A stretch of DNA of 64,000 nt, taken from positions 1 through 64,000 of the forward strand of contig CAVZWU010000002.1 of NCBI GenBank assembly GCA_963779095.1, in the 5' to 3' direction. This stretch comes from Roseiarcus sp963779095 (lineage in GTDB: Bacteria; Pseudomonadota; Alphaproteobacteria; Rhizobiales; Beijerinckiaceae). Made by a program: the position numbers and the translations under genes. Under the pieces are notes generated by a model that had not been told where the DNA came from, did no database searches, and was given only the letters and a program-made list of their open reading frames with translations. Positions within the stretch are counted from its first letter, which is position 1, and the number at the start of each line of letters is the position of its first letter. Positions 44,847-55,486 of this stretch are shown here, one piece after another.

Positions 44847-46337
44847 TCAGGCGATCTTCACATATTCGAAATCGCCCGGCTGGTTGTTCACGCCCATGCG
44901 CGGGGGGGCGATCCAGCTCGCATATTGGCCCGGCTCGTGGCAGGGCTTCATGAGCGAGACGATGAAGGCCATGTCGTCGTCGTTGGGCAGCCAGCCGCCG
45001 CTCTTCGCCTTCCATTCCTCTTCCGTCAGGACCTCGCCGTCCGGGCTGATGCGCTTGCCGCCGAACTCGCCGATCCGGCGGTTGAACCCCTTGTGCGGCT
45101 GCACGAACTTGAAGGCAATTCCGGCCTTCTCGACCGACTTGTTCCAGCGGTCGATCCCGCCCTGGCAGTCGGCGATGAAATCGTCGAGGAGCCGCGAATT
45201 GAGGGCGCGAAGCGCCGGTTCTTCCACGGTGGCCAGCTTGCCGTCGACGACCCGGGTCACCGGATAGGTCGCATCCTTAAGCTCGTGATCGTTGCCCTTG
45301 AGGTTCGCCTCGTTGAAGCGGCCCTTGATTCCCGAGCTGAACGCTTCGGCGGCGTTGCTCGAGACTTCGCTGCCGAACAGATCGCGGGTCACCGAAGCGT
45401 GGAAGTTCAGCTTGCGCTGCAGAAGCGGCAGGTCGACCACGCCGAGCTTGCGCACCGCCTCGACGTCGTTCGGATCCTTGATCCCGGCCTTGACCATCGC
45501 CGCGCAGGTGGCCTCGATCGTGCGCTGCACTCCCGTCTCGCCGACGAACATGTGATGTGCCTCTTCCGTCAGCATGAAGCGGCAGGTGCGCGAGAGTGGA
45601 TCGAAGCCGCTTTCGGCGAGGGCTGCGAGCTGCATCTTTCCGTCGCGGTCGGTGAAGAAGGTGAACATGAAGAAGGAGAGCCAGTCGGGCGTGCGCTCGT
45701 TGAAGGCGCCGAGGATGCGCGGATTGTCCATCTGCCCGCTCTGGCGCTCGAGCAACGCTTGCGCCTCCTCGCGCCCGTCCTTGCCGAAATATTTGACCAG
45801 GAGGTAGACCATCGCCCAGAGATGCCGGCCTTCCTCGACATTGACCTGAAAGAGGTTGCGCATATCGTAGAGGCTCGGCGCCGTTGCGCCCAGGAAGCGC
45901 TGCTGCTCGACCGAAGCCGGCTCCGTGTCGCCCTGCACCACGATCAGCCGGCGCAGAAGCGCCCGGTGCTCGCCGGGCACTTCCTGCCATGCGGGCTCCC
46001 CTTTATGGCGGCCAAATGGAACCGTGCGTCCCTCGACCCTGGGCGCCAGCAAGATCCCCCAGCGATAGGCCGGCATCTTCACATAACCGAACTTGGCCCA
46101 TCCGGCCGGATCGACGCCGACTGCGGTGCGCAGATAGACCTGCGACTGCTGGTAGCCGACCGGCCCCATGCCGGTCCACCAGTCGAGATATTTCGGACGC
46201 CAGCCTTCGAGCGCGCGCTGAAGCTGCTTGTCCGTGCCAAGCGCGACATTGTTGGGAATGACCTCATCGTAGGAGATCTCGACGAAATTGCTGGCGGAAA
46301 TAGCGCCCGCGGCGTCGCTGACGGTGTCTTCGCTCAT
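44847..46337 (-). CDS. boxB: Benzoyl-CoA 2,3-epoxidase, diiron subunit BoxB
   Basis: This is a 496-aa diiron oxygenase. Iron-ligand helices are visible as NLFQVNVEEGRHLWAMVY and CRFMLTEEAHHMFVGETG (ExxH motifs), and DPLSRTCRFMLTEEAHH is diagnostic of BoxB. It adds oxygen to benzoyl-CoA to form the 2,3-epoxide, using electrons from BoxA. It is the last gene of the minus-strand box operon (boxC-boxA-boxB), 20 bp after boxA, and ends 86 bp from the island border. Length is slightly above the usual ~475 aa. No defect. Confidence 0.95.
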   Translation of the reverse strand: MSEDTVSDAAGAISASNFVEISYDEVIPNNVALGTDKQLQRALEGWRPKYLDWWTGMGPVGYQQSQVYLRTAVGVDPAGWAKFGYVKMPAYRWGILLAPRVEGRTVPFGRHKGEPAWQEVPGEHRALLRRLIVVQGDTEPASVEQQRFLGATAPSLYDMRNLFQVNVEEGRHLWAMVYLLVKYFGKDGREEAQALLERQSGQMDNPRILGAFNERTPDWLSFFMFTFFTDRDGKMQLAALAESGFDPLSRTCRFMLTEEAHHMFVGETGVQRTIEATCAAMVKAGIKDPNDVEAVRKLGVVDLPLLQRKLNFHASVTRDLFGSEVSSNAAEAFSSGIKGRFNEANLKGNDHELKDATYPVTRVVDGKLATVEEPALRALNSRLLDDFIADCQGGIDRWNKSVEKAGIAFKFVQPHKGFNRRIGEFGGKRISPDGEVLTEEEWKAKSGGWLPNDDDMAFIVSLMKPCHEPGQYASWIAPPRMGVNNQPGDFEYVKIA

Positions 46338-46357
46338 CGGTTTCTCCTGTTCGAAAG

Positions 46358-47637
46358 CTAGTAGGTTTCCAGATGCAGTCGCCCGTCGCGCTTGAGCGAG
46401 GGCCCGTGGGTCTCCCAGTCGAGACCGGCGTTGACCGCGATGTCGCGCAAGGCGAGCACCACGCCTTCCTCCATCGCTTTCAGGCCGCAGACGTAGAAAT
46501 AGGCGTTCGGGTCGGCGATGAGGGGCGCAAGATCGGCGGCGCGCTCGCGCATCAGATCCTGCACGTAGCGCCTGGGTTGGCCGGTCATGCGGCTGAAGGC
46601 GAAATTGATGTCGATGAAGTCCTTGGGCAGGTTCCCAAGCGGTCCGAAATAGGGCAGCTCCTCTTTAGTCCGCGCGCCGAAGAACAGCATGAGCTTGCCG
46701 CCCTCGAACTTGCCCGACTTGCGCAGGCGCCGGCGCCATTCGGTCATCGCCCGCATCGGCGCGCTTCCGGTCCCCGTGCAGATCATCACGATGGCGCTCT
46801 TCGGGTGGTTGGGCATGAGGAAGCTCACCCCGAACGGCCCGGTCACCTCGACTGTGTCGCCGACCTTCAGGTCGCAGAGATAGTTGCTGACCATTCCGCG
46901 CACCGGGCGGCCCTGGTGGTCCTCCAGCACCCGCTTCACGGTGAGCGAGACATTGTTGTAGCCGGGGCGCTCGCCATTGCGGGGGCTGGCGACCGAGTAT
47001 TGGCGCGGATGATGCGGCCAGCCCTCAGCGTCGACGCCGGGCGGAACGATGCCGATCGACTGCCCCTCGAGCACCGGAAACGGCATGGCGCCGAAGTCGA
47101 GCACGATATGGTGAGTGTCGTAGTCCTTGCCGACCTCGGTCACCCGGACATTGCCGACGACAGTGGCGGCGACCGAGCGCGTCGCCGCCTTCGGCCCATA
47201 GAGATTGGCGTAAGGGCTGGCGGCCGACCAGGGCGGGATGACGGCGGCGTATGCGCTGACCGCAAACGCGCTGTCGTCGTCGCCCGCGCCGGACGCGGCT
47301 TGTGGCGGAGAGGCGACGGCGAGCGCCGGTTCGCCGGCGCCGCCGGCTTCGCCGAGCTCCTCGGCGCTCAGTTCCGTCGGCAGCGCGTCCCAGCCGAACT
47401 GCGCCTCGGTCGTGTAGGCTTGCGCGCGCGGCATCGAGCGCCAGTTGTCGATGCTGCCGGTCGGGCAAGGCGGGACGCAGGCCATGCACAGATTGCAAAT
47501 GTTGGCGTCGACCACATAGTTGCGCGAGTCGTGGGTGATCGCGCCGACCGGGCAGGTCAATTCGCAAGTGTTGCAGCGGATGCAGATTTCCGGGTCGATC
47601 AGATGCTGCCGGATGACCGCGGCTTCAGTCACCTCCA

Positions 47638-47638
<1 letters not shown>
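46358..47638 (-). CDS. boxA: Benzoyl-CoA 2,3-epoxidase reductase component BoxA
   Basis: This protein of ~426 aa has two 4Fe-4S clusters at the N-terminus (CIRCNTCELTCPVGAI; CNLCMACVPPCPTGSI) followed by a ferredoxin-NADP reductase module. That module has an FAD site HPRQYSVASPRNGERPGYNNVSLTVKR and an NAD(P) site VMICTGTGSAPMRAM. BoxA passes electrons from NADPH to BoxB. The ATG at 47638 overlaps the TGA of boxC (ATGA), showing tight coupling. An Ala/Gly-rich linker (~residues 95-140) separates the two modules. Confidence 0.95.
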
Positions 47639-49288
<1,650 letters not shown>

Positions 49289-49314
49289 GGCGCTCCCATT
49301 CATAGGCAATTTAA

Positions 49315-49327
49315 TGCAACTTATGCA
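49315..49327. promoter_or_regulatory. Paired TGCA half-sites upstream of boxC
   Basis: TGCA-ACTTA-TGCA lies 27-39 bp before the boxC start, and a further TGCA is at ~50417 in the boxR/ligase intergenic region. TGCA repeats are known recognition elements of BzdR/BoxR-type regulators; spacing here is 5 bp. Role as a BoxR operator is inferred. Confidence 0.45.
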
Positions 49328-49372
49328 CCATAGTGCGCTATCAGTTCGCGCGCAAGCCCAATCGCAGCCTCG

Positions 49373-50377
49373 TCACCTGACAGGAAGGCCGATCGCCTCG
49401 CGCACCTCGGCCCGCAGGATCTGGAAGGTTTCGGCGAGCGGCTGGGCGCTGGTGTCGACGCGCATATCGGCCTTCGAATAGAAGGCCGCGCGGCTCGCGA
49501 GAATGGACTTCAGGTCCTCCATCGCCTCCCGGCTCGCGGCCATCGGCCTCAAGTCGCCCTGAGCCATGACGCGGCTCATGTGGTCTTCGGGGTCGGCCAT
49601 CAGCCAGACGGTGGTGCAGCGGCGCAGCAGAAGATTGAAGCTGGCGAGATCGCTGACCAGTCCGCCTGCGGTCGCGATCACGGCTCGTGGATAGGCCTCG
49701 ATCGCCTCCTCGAGCGCGCGGCGCTCGTAGCGGCGGTAGGCGTTCTGGCCGTAAAGCCCGAGAATTTCGCTGATGCTGCAGCCGGCCAGCTTCTCGATCT
49801 CGCGGCTGAGCTCGACGAAGGGAAAGTCGAGGTCCTCCGCCAGCATCCGGCCGAGCGTCGACTTGCCCGCGCCGCGCAGACCGATCAGCGCAATCCGCGA
49901 CGAGCGGGCGGGCGCCTCTTCGCCGCGCGGCGGCCCGCCTACGATGAGTTCCGAGGCCGCGGTGCGCACCCGGCGCAAGGTCGCCTCGTCACGGTTTTCC
50001 AGCATCTCGCGCAGCATGAGCCATTCCGGCGACTGCGTGGTGAAATCGCCGATGAGCTCGGCAAGCGAGCATTGCAGCGCCTGCGCCACCTGTAGGAGAA
50101 CCAGGATCGAGGCGTTGCCGACGCCATATTCGAGGTTGGCCAGGTGCCGCTCGGAAACGCCGGTCAGCCGCGCGAGCGCCTTGCGGGTAAGGCCCCGGCG
50201 CACGCGCAAGGCTCTGGCGCGCTCGCCGAGCGCGGCGAGAAATGGGTCCCTGCCTTCCGCGGCCCCGAGAGGCGCACGCGCCTCGACCTGTCCCGCGGGC
50301 GCATTTGGGCGGGCGTTTGCAGTGTCGCGCGCCTCGATTGCCGCTTCGGTCGGCGAAAACGGCGCATTGTTTGACAA
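49373..50377 (-). CDS. boxR: BoxR-type regulator (XRE helix-turn-helix fused to shikimate-kinase-like domain)
   Basis: The N-terminal XRE domain (LGERARALRVRRGLTRKALARLTGVSERHLANLEYGVGNASILVLLQVAQAL) is joined to a shikimate-kinase-like domain. The latter has a P-loop LIGLRGAGKSTLG and the segment FPFVELSREIEKLAGCSISEILGLYGQNAYRRYERRAL. This fusion is specific to BoxR/BzdR regulators, which repress benzoate genes and respond to benzoyl-CoA. The start is uncertain: TTG at 50377 follows a GGGGG stretch, and another TTG lies at 50413; no ATG fits. It is placed between the box operon and the divergent ligase gene. Confidence 0.9.
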   Translation of the reverse strand: MSNNAPFSPTEAAIEARDTANARPNAPAGQVEARAPLGAAEGRDPFLAALGERARALRVRRGLTRKALARLTGVSERHLANLEYGVGNASILVLLQVAQALQCSLAELIGDFTTQSPEWLMLREMLENRDEATLRRVRTAASELIVGGPPRGEEAPARSSRIALIGLRGAGKSTLGRMLAEDLDFPFVELSREIEKLAGCSISEILGLYGQNAYRRYERRALEEAIEAYPRAVIATAGGLVSDLASFNLLLRRCTTVWLMADPEDHMSRVMAQGDLRPMAASREAMEDLKSILASRAAFYSKADMRVDTSAQPLAETFQILRAEVREAIGLPVR

Positions 50378-50520
50378 GGTTCTGGCGCCCCCGTAGAGAT
50401 GAGTTAAGCACAATATTGCATAATGACGATGCGAACAACATCCCTTGCGATGCGCATGACCGCAGACGGCTAAATTGGGACGACGCCCCGTGCGTTTTGG
50501 ACGGGGCCAGGGAGACGTCG

Positions 50521-52119
50521 ATGAATGTGGGCTCCGTTGAACCCCCGCCCGAGGCGTTCAACTTCGCCGCGCACCTGCTCCACGCCAACGCCGGGCGCCC
50601 GAGCAAGGCGGCGTTCATCGACGACATCGGCGTCGTTACTTACGCCGAACTCGACCGTCGCGTCCGGCAGTTCGCCGCGGCCCTCACGGAGAGCGGCGTC
50701 AGGCGCGAGGAGCGCGCGCTGATCCTCATGCACGACGGCGCCGACTGGCCGGTCGCCTTCTTAGGGTCGATGTTGGCGGGCGTCGTTCCGGTCGCGGTCA
50801 ACACGCTGCTGACGGCCGACGACCTCGCCTACATGCTTGAGCATTCGCGCGCTCAAGGGGCGTTCGTCAGCGGCGCGGTCAAGCCGGCGCTGAAGGCGGC
50901 GCTCGCCAGGTCGGATCACGAGGTTCACGCCATCGTCGTGTCGCGCCCGAGGCAGCCGCTCGACTCCGGCGAGATGGCGTTCGAGGATTTCCTCAGCCGG
51001 GCCGCGCCCCTCGCCCAGGCCGCCCGAACCCGCGCCGACGATCCCGCCTTCTGGCTCTATTCGTCCGGCTCGACCGGACGGCCGAAGGGCACGGTGCATT
51101 CGCACGCCAACCCCTATTGGACCACCGAGCTCTATGGCAAGGCGATCCTGAACTTGCAGGAAAGCGACGTCTGCTTCTCCGCCGCCAAGCTCTTCTTCGC
51201 CTACGGCCTTGGCAACGCGCTGACCTTTCCGATGAGCGTCGGGGCGACGGCGCTGCTGATGGCCGAACGGCCAACGCCCGAGGCGGTGTTCAAGCGGTTG
51301 CGCGGCGGCGTCGGCGGCGCCAAGCCGAGCGTCTTCTATGGCGCGCCGACCGGCTTTGCCGGCATGCTCGCTTCGAACCTGTTGCCGAAGCGCGAGGAGG
51401 TGGGCCTGAGGCTCGCATCGTCCGCCGGCGAAGCGCTGCCGGCCGAGATCGGCGAGCGCTTCAGGCGCCATTTCGGCGTCGACATCATCGACGGCATCGG
51501 CTCGACCGAGATGCTGCACATCTTCATCTCCAACCGGCCGGACAAGGTCCGTTATGGCGCGACCGGCTGGCCGACGCCGGGCTACGAGATCGAGCTGCGC
51601 GCCGAGAACGGGCGGCCCGCGGCCGATGGGGAGCCGGGCGATCTCTACATCTGCGGACCATCCGCGGCGCTCATGTACTGGGGCGATCGGCTGAAGACCC
51701 GCGAGACGTTCGAGGGCCGCTGGGTGAGGAGCGGCGACAAATACATCCGCAACGCCGACGGAAGCTTCACTTACGCTGGCCGCGCGGACGACATGCTGAA
51801 GGTCGGCGGCGTGTGGGTGAGCCCGTTCGAGGTGGAGGCTACGCTGGTGCAGCACCCCTCCATTCTCGAAGCTGCGGTGATCGGCGCGCCGGACGGAGAC
51901 GGCCTTATCAAGACGAAGGCGTTCGTGGTGCTGAAGGAGGGCGCCTCGGCCGACGAGACGGAGCTCAAGGGCTTCGTCAAGGACAGACTTGCGCCGTACA
52001 AATACCCGCGCAGCATCGAGTTCATCGCCGAACTGCCGAAGACCGCGACCGGCAAGATCCAGCGGTTCCGGCTTCGCGAGCGGGAACGCGCCGGCCGGGC
52101 CGCGTCCGGCTCGAGCTAG
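50521..52119 (+). CDS. bclA: Benzoate-CoA ligase
   Basis: This 532-aa adenylate-forming enzyme has the AMP-binding signature WLYSSGSTGRPKGTVHSH (~residue 180), IDGIGSTEMLHIFISN and the hinge GRADDMLKVGGVWVSPFEVE. The catalytic Lys segment PKTATGKIQRFRLRE is near the end. It matches benzoate-CoA ligases (EAFNFAAHLL at the start, LFFAYGLGNALTFPM in the substrate pocket). It makes benzoyl-CoA from benzoate, CoA and ATP, feeding the BoxAB/BoxC enzymes encoded divergently. The ATG at 50521 follows AGGGAGACG. Complete. Confidence 0.93.
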   Translation: MNVGSVEPPPEAFNFAAHLLHANAGRPSKAAFIDDIGVVTYAELDRRVRQFAAALTESGVRREERALILMHDGADWPVAFLGSMLAGVVPVAVNTLLTADDLAYMLEHSRAQGAFVSGAVKPALKAALARSDHEVHAIVVSRPRQPLDSGEMAFEDFLSRAAPLAQAARTRADDPAFWLYSSGSTGRPKGTVHSHANPYWTTELYGKAILNLQESDVCFSAAKLFFAYGLGNALTFPMSVGATALLMAERPTPEAVFKRLRGGVGGAKPSVFYGAPTGFAGMLASNLLPKREEVGLRLASSAGEALPAEIGERFRRHFGVDIIDGIGSTEMLHIFISNRPDKVRYGATGWPTPGYEIELRAENGRPAADGEPGDLYICGPSAALMYWGDRLKTRETFEGRWVRSGDKYIRNADGSFTYAGRADDMLKVGGVWVSPFEVEATLVQHPSILEAAVIGAPDGDGLIKTKAFVVLKEGASADETELKGFVKDRLAPYKYPRSIEFIAELPKTATGKIQRFRLRERERAGRAASGSS

Positions 52120-52207
52120 GCGCTCCTTTCGCCAGGCGTGGCGCGTGCCCTCATAGATCGCCGGCTTCGACAACCAGGGCGCGAGCCCGGCGGCAAATCG
52201 ATGCGAA

Positions 52208-52275
52208 TAAACGCCCGTAAACGCCACTAAACGCTCGTAAACGCTAGTAAATTGACTCCAATTTACTAGCGTTTA
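52208..52275. repeat. TAAACGC iteron-like array with a perfect 16-bp palindrome
   Basis: TAAACGC occurs at 52208, 52218, 52228 and 52238, exactly 10 bp apart. The last unit starts a perfect 16-bp inverted repeat (52238-52253 and 52260-52275, 6-bp spacer) that ends in an inverted fifth copy and runs into TTTTT. It could be a protein-binding array (one helical turn per unit), a recombination site, or a terminator for the ligase gene. It lies just left of an IS66 element. Confidence 0.6.
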
Positions 52276-52327
52276 TTTTTCCAAATCGGGACTTTTCAAT
52301 GAGTTATGGCCGATTGGAATAAAAAAA

Positions 52328-53899
52328 ATAACTCCCAAGCCGGGTGAGTCCGAATTGTCACACGGTGTGTGAGATCGTTGAGGTTTTGCGAGATTTTCGA
52401 GACGGGCGGGGGCGAACCGTAAGTCAAGGTGGGGATGATTCTCCCTGCCGAAGTTCAGGCGCTGATCGAAGCGCTCCGGAGCGAGATTTCCGCGCTTCGC
52501 TCGGAGGTCGCCGATTTGCGGCGGGAGAACGAGGGCCTTCGAGCCGAGAACGCCGAGCTTCGGCGCCGGCTGGATCTGGACAGCACGACGAGCTCCAAGC
52601 CGCCTTCGAGCGACGGGCTGAGGAAGAAGTCGCGCCTTCCCGGCAGCCTTCGCGGCCGTTCGGGCAAGGCGAGCGGGGGACAGCGGGGCCACAAGGGCGA
52701 CACGCTGCGGCGGACGGCGACGCCCGACTGGGTCGTCCGACACGAGGCTGCGGCGTGCCGGCGCTGCCGGGCGGCGCTCGCGGCTTCGATGCAGACCGGG
52801 GTGGAGACGCGTCAGGTGTTCGACCTGCCCGAGCGGCTGATCGAGGTCACGGAGCACCAGGGCGCCATCTATGCCTGCGCCCGATGCCGCGGCGTGACGC
52901 GGGCTGCGTTCCCCGACGGCGTGATCTCGCCGACCCAATATGGCGAGCGCATCAAGGCGGCGGCGGTCTATCTCAACGTGCAGCAGCTTGTGCCCGAGGA
53001 CCGGACGGCGCAGGCGCTTCAGGACCTGTTCGGCGCGCCGCTCGTCTGCCCGGCGAGCGTGATCGCGTGGATGGGCAAGAAGGCTCAGGCTCTGGAGGGC
53101 GTCTATCAGGCGATCGGGACGCGCGTCGGCGGGGCCAAGGTCAGGCATCTCGACGAAACCGGCTTTCGCATCGCAGGCTCCCTGCAATGGCTGCATACGA
53201 CGTCGAGCCGGAGCCATACCTTCTACCGGGTCGGAGCGGCGCGCGGCGATGTTCCCGCAGGGTTGAAGGGCGGCGTCGTCGTGCATGACCATTTCCGCCC
53301 CTACAACGCCCTCGCGGACGTCGCTCACGCCTTCTGCAACGCCCATCACCTGCGCGAACTCAAGGCGCTCATCGAGATCGACAAGGAGCCGTGGGCGCAA
53401 GCCATGCGCGACGTCCTCCTCGACGCCGCAAAGGCCGTGCGCCAAGCCAAAGAGGCCGGCGCCCGGGCGCTCGAACCCGAACGCGTGCAAGGCTTCGTCG
53501 ACCGCTACTGGCAGGCCGTTCGGGAAGGGCTCGCCTTCCATCGCGCCCTGCCGGCCTTCGATCCTTCGCCCGGCTCGAAAAAACGAAAGAAGCAGCGCCC
53601 AGGCCATAATCTCCTCATCCGCTTCAAGACCTTCAAGGACGAGACCCTGCGCTTCCTCGTCGACTTCGACGTCCCGTTCACCAATAACCTGGCCGAACAG
53701 GACCTGCGCATGGCCAAGGTCAAAATGAAAATCTCGGGCGGCTTCCGCACCTTCGAAGGCGCTCACGTCTTCGTCCGCATGAGGTCCATCGTCTCCACCG
53801 CACGAAAGCACGGCCTCAACATTCTCAAAGCCCTCACTGCAAACCCCTCCCAACTCCTCCTCGCAATCGCAGCCTGAAAACAGACGGCTTGGGAGTTAC
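52328..53899 (+). mobile_element. IS66-family element, single-gene (ISBst12-like) type
   Basis: The ends TAACTCCCAAGCCG are inverted, with a probable 8-bp duplication TAAAAAAA at 52320-52327 and 53900-53907. It is 1572 bp and lacks the TnpA and TnpB accessory genes of classical IS66. Confidence 0.82.
52435..53877 (+). CDS. IS66-family transposase (TnpC)
   Basis: This is a ~480-aa transposase. An N-terminal leucine-zipper coiled coil (VQALIEALRSEISALRSEVADLRREN, residues ~5-45) precedes the IS66 motif TTSSKPPSSDG. A zinc-finger region (CRRCRAAL, CARCRG) follows, then the DDE domain with VRHLDETGFRIAG, VVVHDHFRPY and NNLAEQDLRMAKVKMKISGGFRT (Glu). Complete and in frame. I use the ATG at 52435, with AAGGTGGGG just upstream; a GTG six bases earlier is also possible. 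Confidence 0.92.
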   Translation: MILPAEVQALIEALRSEISALRSEVADLRRENEGLRAENAELRRRLDLDSTTSSKPPSSDGLRKKSRLPGSLRGRSGKASGGQRGHKGDTLRRTATPDWVVRHEAAACRRCRAALAASMQTGVETRQVFDLPERLIEVTEHQGAIYACARCRGVTRAAFPDGVISPTQYGERIKAAAVYLNVQQLVPEDRTAQALQDLFGAPLVCPASVIAWMGKKAQALEGVYQAIGTRVGGAKVRHLDETGFRIAGSLQWLHTTSSRSHTFYRVGAARGDVPAGLKGGVVVHDHFRPYNALADVAHAFCNAHHLRELKALIEIDKEPWAQAMRDVLLDAAKAVRQAKEAGARALEPERVQGFVDRYWQAVREGLAFHRALPAFDPSPGSKKRKKQRPGHNLLIRFKTFKDETLRFLVDFDVPFTNNLAEQDLRMAKVKMKISGGFRTFEGAHVFVRMRSIVSTARKHGLNILKALTANPSQLLLAIAA

Positions 53900-53907
53900 T
53901 AAAAAAA

Positions 53908-54332
53908 TCTGGGCCTCCTTTCAGGCTCGCCTCCAGGTTGCGCTTCAGACCCCAAAGCACAGTTTCCGATCCCCCTTGCCACTCGCCCGCCCAGGTCCGG
54001 GCGCTCGGTTCCGCCATGGGATGATCTATAGCATTGACTTCTGTTTTTAACAACAAAAAAATGCTAATTTTGGTGACCGGAAATAGCTCGATCCCTATGG
54101 CCAAGGCGCCGGCTCCGCTTCGCGCGCGGCCGGGTCGCCGCTCAGCGAGTTCCGGCCCGTCGACGCAAAGCCGGATGTTGGGGATCGCGGCGGAGCCCCG
54201 CTTGCGGGATCTTCGACCCATGGCTGCAAGCCCGGCAATTTTATAGGGCCAGCCCGGTTTTTCGATTTTCAAATTGCAGAGCTAAGATAGATCTCGCGGA
54301 GAAAAATTCTGACCGAACTTTCCACAGCGGCC
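53908..54332. other. Intergenic region, no gene recognised
   Basis: This is about 420 bp containing TTGACT at ~54033 followed by an A/T-rich stretch (possible promoter) and low-complexity GC-rich sequence. No open frame with a recognisable domain; the real start of the downstream membrane protein may lie slightly before 54333. Confidence 0.3.
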
Positions 54333-55046
54333 GTGACGTTCGTCTGCCTGATGGCCGCCGCTTTGAGCGGCCTTCTTGGCGCCGCCTTGCGGCCCGGCCG
54401 CCCTCAGGAGGAGACCAGGGCGACGGTCAGACTGGTCGCCAACCTGTTCGTCGTGATGACGTCCCTGGTTCTCGGCCTCATGATGAATTCGGCCAAGAAC
54501 ACGCTCGAGACCGACAACCGCAACGTTCACGCGCTGGCCACCGATCTCATCCTGCTCGACCGGACGATGAGGGCCCTGGGCCCCCAGGCGGGCGAGGCTC
54601 GTCAGCGTCTCGTCGAATATGTCCAGACCTCGCTTCATGAGGACAGCATCCTTGAGGAAGACCCGGAAGCGGAAGCCTCGCTCGATGCGGTCGGGGCCAG
54701 TCTGCGGGCGATGCAGCTTTCGGGCGACCAGCGGGTGTCGCTCTGGAACGATGCACGGCTCCTCTATCGGCAAGCTGTGCAGCAGCGTTGGGTGGTGGTC
54801 GACCAGTCCGGCGGCACGATCCCTGAGCCGCTGGTCGTCATCCTAATCATCTGGCTCATGGTGATCTTCGCCAGCTTCGGTTATCAGGCCCCGCGCAATC
54901 GAGTGGTGGCGGGTTCTTTCATTGTCGCCGCGCTGCTCGTCTCGGCGGCTCTCTATCTCACCCTCGATATGGACGCGCCGGTTTCCGGCCTGGCCAAGAC
55001 CTCGAACGCGCCGTTTCAAAGGGCGCTCGCCCAATTGCAACGCTGA
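54333..55046 (+). CDS. DUF4239 (bestrophin-like) membrane protein
   Basis: This 237-aa protein has two hydrophobic segments near the N-terminus (CLMAAALSGLLGAAL; LFVVMTSLVLGLMMNSAKN) and two near the C-terminus (VVILIIWLMVIFASFGY; VVAGSFIVAALLVSAALYLTLDMD). A soluble helical middle (MRALGPQAGEARQRLVEYV) separates them. SLVLGLMMNSAKNTLE and LDMDAPVSGL are typical of DUF4239. Function is unknown. GTG at 54333 is used as the start; the frame is open a little upstream without ATG. It is monocistronic by appearance. Confidence 0.75.
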   Translation: MTFVCLMAAALSGLLGAALRPGRPQEETRATVRLVANLFVVMTSLVLGLMMNSAKNTLETDNRNVHALATDLILLDRTMRALGPQAGEARQRLVEYVQTSLHEDSILEEDPEAEASLDAVGASLRAMQLSGDQRVSLWNDARLLYRQAVQQRWVVVDQSGGTIPEPLVVILIIWLMVIFASFGYQAPRNRVVAGSFIVAALLVSAALYLTLDMDAPVSGLAKTSNAPFQRALAQLQR

Positions 55047-55259
55047 CACTTTTCGCCCTCGGCCCGGGATCGATGGCGATGCGCGCCGAGGCTGAAACGA
55101 TCGCCGACGCCTTGCCCGAGCTGCGGAATATCGCCGCTTCCGGGGCTGGCCGCAGGAATGGCGTTCTCCGGCGGGCGGGGATTTTCGTGCTCAATTCAAC
55201 CGGGAAAGTGCTGCTGCGCCCGTGGTCATCGGCGACGCGCTTCAGCGGTAGGCTAAAGG

Positions 55260-55356
55260 CCGGCGATCAGCTTCTTGAGGAGCGCGCTCAGCGTTTCCTG
55301 CTCGGCCTCGCTCAGCGACAGCAAAAGCCGCTCCTCATTCGCGACATGGCGGCCGA
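55260..55356. repeat. 97-bp direct repeat, left copy (partial marR 3' end)
   Basis: It is identical to 58645-58741, which encodes the last ~31 codons of the marR gene without its final Leu and stop. This left copy is an isolated piece and is not part of any gene. The two copies bracket the ParA/HEPN module. Confidence 0.92.
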
Positions 55357-55486
55357 GCGTGTCTCCTGAGGCAGATCCAATTGGCCCTTTCAACCTTTAC
55401 AGACATTCATCGCGACCGATCGAAGGGCGCAAATCGAGGTCAAGCTGACGTGGTAGCCCGCGAGTCCTTGGACACCCTCAGGACGC
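55357..55486. other. Junction region inside the ParA/HEPN islet
   Basis: Between the left 97-bp repeat and the HEPN stop codon; no gene or recombinase is seen. Confidence 0.4.

Noticed and set aside
44784..46361. A 525-codon plus-strand frame opposite boxB
   Set aside because: Antisense of BoxB, which has both diiron ExxH motifs in the minus frame.
52208..52275. TAAACGC array as a plasmid replication origin
   Set aside because: No replication initiator gene lies nearby and the surroundings are chromosomal catabolic genes; an iteron-like site is kept as an observation only.
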